Shown piece after piece: positions 1-5,032 of a DNA stretch of 11,192 bases (positions within the stretch are counted from its first letter, which is position 1; each line of letters starts with the position of its first letter). This DNA is from an uncultured Collinsella sp. (GTDB lineage Bacteria; Actinomycetota; Coriobacteriia; Coriobacteriales; Coriobacteriaceae): NCBI GenBank assembly GCA_900768265.1, contig CAAGCF010000013.1, forward strand, positions 1-11,192, written 5' to 3'. The notes under the pieces are model-generated. The model was not told where the DNA came from, did no database searches, and saw nothing but the letters and a program-made list of their open reading frames with translations. Made by a program: the position numbers and the translations under genes.

Positions 1-6
1 ATGCTT

Positions 7-82
7 TGGTGGGCCGTCAGGGGGTCGAACCCTGGACCTTTGGATTAAGAGTCCCCTGCTCTACCAACTGAGCTAGCGACCC
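7..82 (-). tRNA. tRNA-Lys (anticodon CTT), possibly degenerate copy
   Basis: Reverse complement folds as a 76-nt cloverleaf with encoded CCA (7-9), D-arm GCTC/GAGC, anticodon CTT (47-49) in a CTCTTAA loop, and a perfect T-stem CAGGG/CCCTG. It is identical to the tRNA-Lys at 126-201 except at two bases. Base 76 makes position 7 a C facing A66, which unpairs the end of the acceptor stem. Base 41 makes position 42 an A facing G28, giving two stacked mismatches in the anticodon stem together with the G27-A43 shared by both copies. It would decode AAG. It is last in the His-Lys-Lys operon and lies behind a 10-bp hairpin (87-112). It may be a weakly functional or decaying duplicate. Confidence 0.85.
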
Positions 83-86
83 AAAG

Positions 87-112
87 CTAAAGTCCGTTGT
101 GGCGGACTTTAG
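87..112 (-). other. Intergenic hairpin between the two tRNA-Lys genes
   Basis: A perfect 10-bp inverted repeat, CTAAAGTCCG (87-96) and CGGACTTTAG (103-112), with a 6-nt loop, lies in the 43-nt spacer between the tRNA-Lys genes. On the transcribed minus strand the stem is followed by CTTTGGG, so there is no proper U-tract and it is a poor terminator. It could be a tRNA-processing hairpin, a partial attenuator, or an old terminator. Confidence 0.6.
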
Positions 113-125
113 AGGAGATATCGTG

Positions 126-201
126 TGGTGGGCCGTCAGGGGGTCGAACCCTGGACCTTGGGATTAAGAGTCCCCTGCTCTACCAACTGAGCTAACGACC
201 C
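126..201 (-). tRNA. tRNA-Lys (anticodon CTT)
   Basis: Reverse complement gives a 76-nt cloverleaf with encoded CCA (126-128). Acceptor stem GGGTCGT pairs with ACGGCCC (one G-T pair), anticodon CTT is at 166-168, and the T-stem is CAGGG/CCCTG with loop TTCGACC. Only the G27-A43 pair at the top of the anticodon stem is irregular. It decodes the Lys codon AAG, which is favoured in a GC-rich genome. It lies 22 nt downstream of tRNA-His, probably in one transcript. Confidence 0.95.
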
Positions 202-223
202 GATATCAACACGAAGCAAGAAC

Positions 224-301
224 TGGGGTGGGTAAAGGGACTCGAACCCTCGACCTACGGGACCACAACCCGTCGCTCTAGCCAACTGAGCTACACCCAC
301 C
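224..301 (-). tRNA. tRNA-His (anticodon GTG)
   Basis: Reverse complement folds into a cloverleaf with anticodon GTG (264-266) and encoded CCA (224-226). The acceptor stem starts GTGGGTG at 300 and ends TACCCAC. A further G at 301 faces C73, matching the extra G-1 that histidyl-tRNA synthetase requires. It is first in the minus-strand tRNA operon. Confidence 0.95.
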
Positions 302-327
302 GTGTCCTGTGCGCTTCGCGCTCGACT

Positions 328-356
328 ATTATTGCAAGGAACGCCACGCGATGCAA
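328..356 (-). promoter_or_regulatory. Promoter of the tRNA operon
   Basis: On the minus strand there is a -35 TTGCAT (351-356), a 17-base spacer and a -10 AATAAT (328-333, 5/6 to consensus). Transcription would start near 321, about 20 nt before mature tRNA-His. The same -35 hexamer with the same spacing occurs in the promoter at 4857-4885. Confidence 0.6.
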
Positions 357-363
357 GCCCCAA

Positions 364-382
364 TTTTCAAGAATTTTGAAAA
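364..382. promoter_or_regulatory. AT-rich inverted repeat in the tRNA/aminotransferase divergent region
   Basis: TTTTCAA (364-370) and TTGAAAA (376-382) form a perfect 7-base inverted repeat around GAATT. It sits just upstream of the tRNA -35 and about 85 bases before the aminotransferase start, so it could be an operator for either. No clear promoter for the aminotransferase was found in 360-466. Confidence 0.35.
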
Positions 383-466
383 GAGTTTTTCGAGCGCGTT
401 TCGAGCAATTCCCACCGGTTTCATAGGAGTAAACTTGCCCCACTGCAAATGCTCGAAAGGACAGGC

Positions 467-1648
467 ATGAAAGAACTCTCCAACCGTACGGCGACATTTA
501 CCGATTCGGTCATCCGCCGCATGACGCGCATCTCCAATCAATACGGCGCCGTCAACCTCTCGCAGGGCTTCCCCGACTTCGATCCTCCGGCGCAGCTGCT
601 CGAGAGCCTCGGCACCATCGCGACCGACCCCAAGCCGCTCTATCACCAGTACTCCATCACTTGGGGCTCCCAGGCCATGCGCGAGGCGCTCGCGGCCAAG
701 CAGGAGCACTTTATGGGCATGCCAATCAACCCCAACGAGAACATCGTAGTCACATGCGGCTCCACCGAGGCCATGATGGCCGCCATGATGACGGTTACGA
801 ACCCCGGAGACAAGGTCGTCATCTTCTCGCCGTTCTACGAGAACTACGGCGCCGACACGTTCCTCTCGGGCGCTGAACCCATCTATGTGCCGCTCAACCC
901 GCCCACGTTCGACTTCGATCGCGAGGTCCTCGAGGCGGCCTTCCGCGACAACGACCCCAAGGCCATCATCCTGTGCAACCCTTCCAACCCCTGCGGAAAG
1001 GTCTTTACGCGCGAGGAGCTCACCTTTATCGCCGACCTATGCAAGAAGTACGACACCTACTGCATCACCGACGAGGTCTACGAGCACATCGTCTATGCGC
1101 CCCACGAGCATGTCTATATGGCCACGCTGCCCGGCATGTTCGAGCGAACCATCAGCTGCAGCTCGCTGTCCAAGACCTACTCCATCACCGGCTGGCGTCT
1201 GGGCTACACCATCGCCCCGGCCGAGATTACCGAGCGCATCAAGAAGGTCCACGACTTCCTCACGGTGGGCGCCGCCGCTCCCCTGCAGGAGGCCGTCGTC
1301 ACCGCCCTCAATTTCGACGATAGCTATTACCAGGAGGTCCTCGACCTCTACACCGCCAAGCGCGACCTGTTCTGCCAGGGCCTCGATAGCATCGGTCTTG
1401 AGCACAACGTGCCGCAGGGCGCCTACTACGTGATGATGGACATCTCGGAGTTTGGCTACGACAGCGACCTCGACTTCTGCGAGGATCTCGCCTCCAAGGT
1501 TGGCGTGGGCGCCGTGCCGGGCTCAAGCTTCTTCCGCGAGCCCGTCAACCACCTGATCCGTTTCCACTTTGCCAAGCGTGACGAAACGCTCAACGCCGCA
1601 CTCGAGAACCTCAAGTCCCTGCGAGATAAAATCAAGCCGCGCGGGTAG
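467..1648 (+). CDS. PLP-dependent class I aminotransferase
   Basis: A 393-residue cytoplasmic fold-type I aminotransferase, probably moving an amino group between an amino acid and a 2-oxo acid. Visible landmarks, numbered from this start: NLSQGFPDFDPP near 30-42; NPSNPCG near 171-177 with Asn174 near the cofactor ring; TDEVYEH with Asp202 for the pyridine nitrogen; SSLSKTYSITGWRLGY with Lys236 as the Schiff-base lysine; and NHLIRFHF near the C-terminus with the substrate-carboxylate Arg. The SQGFPDF block is typical of the kynurenine/methionine (YbdL-like) and aspartate aminotransferase group, but substrate cannot be read from sequence. The start at 467 is preferred over an in-frame ATG at 449 because GAAAGGA (455-461) is well placed for 467, while 449 lacks a ribosome site. 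The gene is single, ends in its own terminator, and is divergent from the tRNA operon. Confidence 0.93.
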   Translation: MKELSNRTATFTDSVIRRMTRISNQYGAVNLSQGFPDFDPPAQLLESLGTIATDPKPLYHQYSITWGSQAMREALAAKQEHFMGMPINPNENIVVTCGSTEAMMAAMMTVTNPGDKVVIFSPFYENYGADTFLSGAEPIYVPLNPPTFDFDREVLEAAFRDNDPKAIILCNPSNPCGKVFTREELTFIADLCKKYDTYCITDEVYEHIVYAPHEHVYMATLPGMFERTISCSSLSKTYSITGWRLGYTIAPAEITERIKKVHDFLTVGAAAPLQEAVVTALNFDDSYYQEVLDLYTAKRDLFCQGLDSIGLEHNVPQGAYYVMMDISEFGYDSDLDFCEDLASKVGVGAVPGSSFFREPVNHLIRFHFAKRDETLNAALENLKSLRDKIKPRG

Positions 1649-1673
1649 AGACGGTCCAACGACTAAAAGCACC

Positions 1674-1714
1674 AAAGAAACCTCGCATCGTCCGTTGGGC
1701 TGCGAGGTTTCTTT
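1674..1714 (+). terminator. Rho-independent terminator of the aminotransferase gene
   Basis: A 14-bp perfect stem, AAAGAAACCTCGCA (1674-1687) with TGCGAGGTTTCTTT (1701-1714), has a 13-nt loop and runs into a T-tract to 1716. It starts 25 bases after the stop codon. Confidence 0.88.
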
Positions 1715-1715
1715 T

Positions 1716-1751
1716 TATAGCGCTTTCTTAATTTTTTTAGAGCGCTATACT
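1716..1751 (+). promoter_or_regulatory. Candidate promoter and operator of the fructokinase gene
   Basis: TATAGCGCT (1716-1724) and AGCGCTATA (1741-1749) are perfect 9-base inverted arms separated by 16 bases. The right arm overlaps a good -10 box, TATACT (1746-1751); no strong -35 is seen at the proper spacing. A protein bound to both arms would cover the promoter. The left arm abuts the T-tract of the preceding terminator, so a structural role is also possible. Confidence 0.45.
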
Positions 1752-1789
1752 TTAGACACAGAGCAACTTATCCTGGAGAGGGGATCACT

Positions 1790-2683
1790 ATGGCAGGGCA
1801 ACAGCTTATCGGAGCGCTCGAGGCCGGCGGCACCAAGATGGTCTGCGCTACGGGCTATGCAGACGGTACGGTCCTCGAACGCGAGCAGATCGCGACCACG
1901 ACCCCGCAGGAGACCGTTGAGGCCGTCAACGCATGGTTTGCCGAAAAGGGCATCGCCGCGCTGGGCATTGGTGCCTTTGGCCCCACCGCAGTCAACCCCG
2001 CCTCGCCCCAATACGGCAAGATCCTGGAGACGCCCAAGACCGCGTGGCGCTACTTTGACCTGCTGGGCACCATCCAAAACGAGCTCGACATTCCCTGCGG
2101 CTACGATACCGACGTCAACGTCGCCTGCCTGGGCGAGGTCACCTTTGGCTGCGCGCAGGGCCTTACCGACGTGGTGTACCTGACGATCGGTACCGGCGTG
2201 GGCGCCGGCGTCCTCTCGGGCGGTCAGCTCGTCCACGGCATGATGCACCCCGAGGCAGGCCACATCCTGGTCGCGCGCGACCCGCGCGACACCATCGGCG
2301 AGCACAGTGCCTGCCCCTTCCACGACAACTGCCTGGAGGGCCTCATCGCCGGCCCCGGCGTCAAAAAGCGCTGGGGTGGCAAGAGCGCCGGCGAGATGGC
2401 CGACGACCCGGAGGCCGTGGACCTGCTTGCCGGATACCTTGCGCAGGCGCTCATGACCTACACGCTGTGCTATGCCCCGCAGAAGATCATCATCGGCGGT
2501 GGCGTTGCCGATCACACCCCTATCGTGCCGCTCGCCCGCAAAAAGTGCGCCGAGATGCTCAACGGCTACATCGTCACGCCCGAGGTCAACGATATCGACA
2601 CCTACATTGTCAACAATAGTCTCGAGGGCAAGCAGGGTATCATGGGCTGCCTGGCCCTGGGTGCTGCCGCGCTTCAGCAGTAG
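1790..2683 (+). CDS. ROK-family fructokinase
   Basis: A 297-residue cytoplasmic sugar kinase of the ROK family, most like bacterial fructokinases (ATP + D-fructose to fructose 6-phosphate). The N-terminal phosphate-binding strand is GALEAGGTKMVCA (8-20). GIGAFGP follows at 59-65. GYDTDVNVACLGE (104-116) carries the probable catalytic Asp108. LTIGTGVGAGV (131-141) is the second phosphate loop. HPEAGH (153-158) with CPFHDNC (175-181) forms the ROK zinc site (His158, Cys175, His178, Cys181), and LEGLIAGPG follows. This set and the length fit YdhR/GmuE-type fructokinases better than glucokinases or NagC-like repressors, and no DNA-binding domain is present. The ribosome site is GGAGAGGGG (1775-1783), six bases before ATG. 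It is monocistronic, between two terminators. Another ketohexose or a mannose-type substrate cannot be excluded. Confidence 0.92.
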   Translation: MAGQQLIGALEAGGTKMVCATGYADGTVLEREQIATTTPQETVEAVNAWFAEKGIAALGIGAFGPTAVNPASPQYGKILETPKTAWRYFDLLGTIQNELDIPCGYDTDVNVACLGEVTFGCAQGLTDVVYLTIGTGVGAGVLSGGQLVHGMMHPEAGHILVARDPRDTIGEHSACPFHDNCLEGLIAGPGVKKRWGGKSAGEMADDPEAVDLLAGYLAQALMTYTLCYAPQKIIIGGGVADHTPIVPLARKKCAEMLNGYIVTPEVNDIDTYIVNNSLEGKQGIMGCLALGAAALQQ

Positions 2684-2767
2684 GCGCGCCAAAGGGGCGC
2701 CGCAACGTCCAGCAATCCCATTCTACGGGATGACGCCGCCACGCCCCGTATAAGCACCCAAACAAAG

Positions 2768-2809
2768 AAAGGCCGCCTAGGACCAAGCAACGTGTCCTAG
2801 GCGGCCTTT
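2768..2809. terminator. Bidirectional terminator between fructokinase and the VanZ-like gene
   Basis: A 16-bp perfect stem (2768-2783 with 2794-2809) has a 10-nt loop, A-rich sequence on the left and T-rich on the right, so it can work in both directions. The last codons and the TAG of the VanZ-like gene (2797-2799) lie inside the stem. Confidence 0.9.
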
Positions 2810-3246
2810 TTGGCACATATGAGCGATCGTAGAAGATATCGAAGCACAACGCCCGCCATCGCTCCGCAGCAGTCGATCATCACGTCGGTGATCATGCCGG
2901 CGCGACCGGGCACAAAGAGCTGAATCGTCTCGTCAATCGAGGGAATCAGCAGCAAGAACACCGCCGTGGGAAGCGGCACGTCAAAGGTGCGACGGCCATC
3001 GACATCGAAAGCGTGCGTCACCAGAATGCCGAGCACCATGTACTCGGTAAAATGCGCGCACTTACGAACGACGAAGTTGGTCACCCACTCATACGGAAGC
3101 CCCATGCCGTGCAGAAAGCCGCGAACGGCCTCCATAATCGACAGGCTCAATGAACCGGACCCCGTGCCGGGAACCATCGAATTGCCCCAGATGAGCAGCA
3201 CCATCAAGCAGGTCGCGACCGCCCATTTTCGATCGAGTTTAAGCAT
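2797..3246 (-). CDS. VanZ-like membrane protein
   Basis: A 149-residue integral membrane protein of the VanZ-like family. TM segments are near 8-25 (AVATCLMVLLIWG), near 65-80, near 92-105 (PTAVFLLLIPSID) and near 120-140. Family hallmarks are visible: RKCAHFTEYMVLG near 61-73, and SIDETIQLFVPGRAGMITD followed by IDCCGA in the C-terminal half. VanZ itself gives low-level teicoplanin resistance; most relatives have no known role, and this should not be called a resistance gene. ATG at 3246 is chosen because it follows the upstream gene's stop by 7 bases, with GGAGG at 3259-3263 inside that gene. The 12-base spacing is long, so an in-frame start at 3294, overlapping the upstream gene, remains possible. 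It is the second gene of a two-gene operon. Confidence 0.85.
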   Translation of the reverse strand: MLKLDRKWAVATCLMVLLIWGNSMVPGTGSGSLSLSIMEAVRGFLHGMGLPYEWVTNFVVRKCAHFTEYMVLGILVTHAFDVDGRRTFDVPLPTAVFLLLIPSIDETIQLFVPGRAGMITDVMIDCCGAMAGVVLRYLLRSLICAKKAA

Positions 3247-3253
3247 GCAGGAG

Positions 3254-4720
3254 TTATGCCTCCGCACAGAGCGGCTCAAAGCTGGCGGTGCCACCCTCGA
3301 TAACGCTCAGATAGGCACGGCCCGTGCGCCTCACCGCTGCAGACTGCAGGCGGTCGATCTCCTCCTCGAGAATCTGATTGACACGCTCGTGGCGGCGATT
3401 CTCCATAACGCCGGCAGCGATGGCCTCGGCGCGCTCGATACCTTCGCGCGAGATGCGGGCGGTATCCTCGGGGAACACGGCGCTGTGTCGACCAACGTAC
3501 GCGGGGGCAGCGGGCTGAGGAGCAGGCGTAAACACCGGAGCGGCAATGGGAGCAGGCTCGACGACCTCGTCCAAAATTGCGGCAGCGGCTGCCCACATGC
3601 CCTCGTGGCCCGAATAATCAGCCATGGGGACGTCTTCCTCGGAAGTCGCATCGACAGGCTCATCGGCAGCGACGGACTGGGACGCGGAGGCCGGGACATC
3701 GACCGGGGCAGCGACTACATACGGCATGTCGTTCGAGATGACCGGCTCGTCAAGGTCATCGAGATCGATAGCCGCAGCAGAGGCGTCGCTGATGATCGGC
3801 ATATTGGCAAGGTTCGCGTTGTACGGCACCGCCTCCGCCGCCTGCTGCTGCGCAGGAGCGCCCCACAGCGAGCTTTCGGCAGCACGACGGGCGGCAATAG
3901 TCTCCTCGTCGACGGCCAGCGGCTCGTCGGCGTAGGGGTCAACGGCAGTGGCGGCAGCCGGAGTCACGGGCACGGCAGTGTCATACGTAACGGATTGAGC
4001 CGTGGCGGCGTTGTTGGCGGCATTGGCCACCAGCGCCACAAAGGCGGCCGTGCTGCCCGCAGGGGCGGCATGAGAGCCCGAGACGGCGCGCGCAGCGGCA
4101 GCGATGTCATCGCGGTTATAGGAGCCGGTCTTACCGCCGTAGGTGAGTTCGTCGATAGCGACCTGGTAGACGTCGCGTGAGCGCGTGGGATCACAGCTGA
4201 CCGGCGAATCGTCGTCGAGCATGCTATCGATCATGGACCAAGCGTCGGCCTCGCTCATGGCGTCTGCGGCGCGGGCGATGGTGGGGACGCCATCGTCGGC
4301 ACGGCGACGCTGGAAGGCACCGGTCAGGCCGGAGAAAACCGAAGAGGGCTGCGCGGCATTGGGCTGAGCGGCAGCGGCAGCGGCGGTGGCCTGAGGGGCA
4401 GCCCACTGCTGTTGGGCGGGCATCGAGGCGGTCTGGAACTCATTTTGATGCTGGTTGACGTTCGCGGCGCCACCCATGGCGTCGGGCTGGAACAGGCGCT
4501 CGGCATGCTGCGCACGATATTCAGAAATGCCGAGCGAGGCGGCATAGATACCCACGCCCGCCACCGCACCCACGGCAAAGGGAACAGCGCCCGCGACGAC
4601 CGTCTCGTTCACCGACGAAAACGGCAGCGTGGCAGCATACATCACCACGGGAGCGGCAAGGCCGATTCCGCAGGAAAGTCCAGCAAGGACTGCTCGTTGT
4701 GTTGCATCAGAAGAAGCCAT
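3254..4720 (-). CDS. Uncharacterised two-TM, Ala-rich protein
   Basis: A 488-residue protein I do not recognise. Residues 10-33 and 41-64 are hydrophobic, Ala/Gly/Val-rich and separated by a short polar turn (SSVNET), so two TM helices with a long C-terminal part are likely. Residues 75-145 are Gln/Ala-rich, including a six-Ala run near 113-118. A more ordered block lies at 146-215 (AADAMSEADAWSMID, then a YQVAIDELTYGGKTG stretch). Residues 216-405 are acidic, Ala/Pro/Val-rich and probably disordered. Residues 412-475 look structured and helical (ISREGIERAEAIAAGVMENR, then a charged NQILEEEIDRLQ stretch). ATG at 4720 is chosen over one at 4747 because GGGGAG (4727-4732 on the minus strand) is correctly spaced. 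It is co-transcribed with the VanZ-like gene, which suggests an envelope-related job, by inference only. Confidence 0.8.
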   Translation of the reverse strand: MASSDATQRAVLAGLSCGIGLAAPVVMYAATLPFSSVNETVVAGAVPFAVGAVAGVGIYAASLGISEYRAQHAERLFQPDAMGGAANVNQHQNEFQTASMPAQQQWAAPQATAAAAAAQPNAAQPSSVFSGLTGAFQRRRADDGVPTIARAADAMSEADAWSMIDSMLDDDSPVSCDPTRSRDVYQVAIDELTYGGKTGSYNRDDIAAAARAVSGSHAAPAGSTAAFVALVANAANNAATAQSVTYDTAVPVTPAAATAVDPYADEPLAVDEETIAARRAAESSLWGAPAQQQAAEAVPYNANLANMPIISDASAAAIDLDDLDEPVISNDMPYVVAAPVDVPASASQSVAADEPVDATSEEDVPMADYSGHEGMWAAAAAILDEVVEPAPIAAPVFTPAPQPAAPAYVGRHSAVFPEDTARISREGIERAEAIAAGVMENRRHERVNQILEEEIDRLQSAAVRRTGRAYLSVIEGGTASFEPLCAEA

Positions 4721-4786
4721 GAGCTCTCCCCATCTTCCAGCACCCAAATCGCATCATTCAGTTGGCTGCGCGAGAGAAGATGAAGC

Positions 4787-4799
4787 GGGGCTACGCCCC
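4787..4799. repeat. Small GC hairpin in the leader of the two-TM gene
   Basis: GGGGC-TAC-GCCCC, a perfect 5-bp stem with a 3-nt loop, about 67 bases before the start codon at 4720. A similar hairpin, GCGGC-TAC-GCCGC, occurs at 11180-11192. Confidence 0.45.
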
Positions 4800-4856
4800 A
4801 AAGCAACGGTATGTGGTTCGTTTCATCTGCGTTTTCCGTCGCGAAGCTTAACAGCT

Positions 4857-4885
4857 ATTATGCGAAACCCCCTTGGGGAATGCAA
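4857..4885 (-). promoter_or_regulatory. Promoter of the two-TM/VanZ-like operon
   Basis: On the minus strand there is a -35 TTGCAT (4880-4885), a 17-base spacer and a -10 CATAAT (4857-4862, 5/6). The spacer contains the perfect palindrome CCCCAAGGGG (4869-4878), which could be an operator. The leader would be about 130 nt. Confidence 0.6.
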
Positions 4886-4963
4886 GCGACGAAGCGGGAT
4901 TGAAACGGGAAAATCGCTGCTTGCCGGTCGTGAGGTCAATAATCGTTGGCGAGCGGCCATACG

Positions 4964-4993
4964 AAAAGGGCCAGGATCTAAACCCCGGCCCTT
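4964..4993 (-). terminator. Probable terminator of rho
   Basis: On the minus strand AAGGGCC (4993-4987) pairs with GGCCCTT (4972-4966) around a 14-nt loop that can add two GC pairs; a short T-tract follows (4967-4964). It begins 40 bases after the rho stop. The U-tract is short, so strength is uncertain. Confidence 0.6.
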
Positions 4994-5032
4994 CTGGCAT
5001 GTCTATGGTTGTTGTCGCGTGCGGCGAGCGAC

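Noticed and set aside
136..363. Short minus-strand frames across the tRNA cluster
   Set aside because: They are translations of tRNA-His and tRNA-Lys sequence.
2797..3246. Calling the VanZ-like gene a teicoplanin resistance gene
   Set aside because: There is no van cluster nearby, and VanZ-like proteins are widespread without resistance. Only family membership is supported.
2966..4180. A 404-codon open frame on the plus strand opposite the VanZ-like and two-TM genes
   Set aside because: It crosses two minus-strand genes, is rich in Arg/Gly from complementary codons, and lacks a ribosome site.
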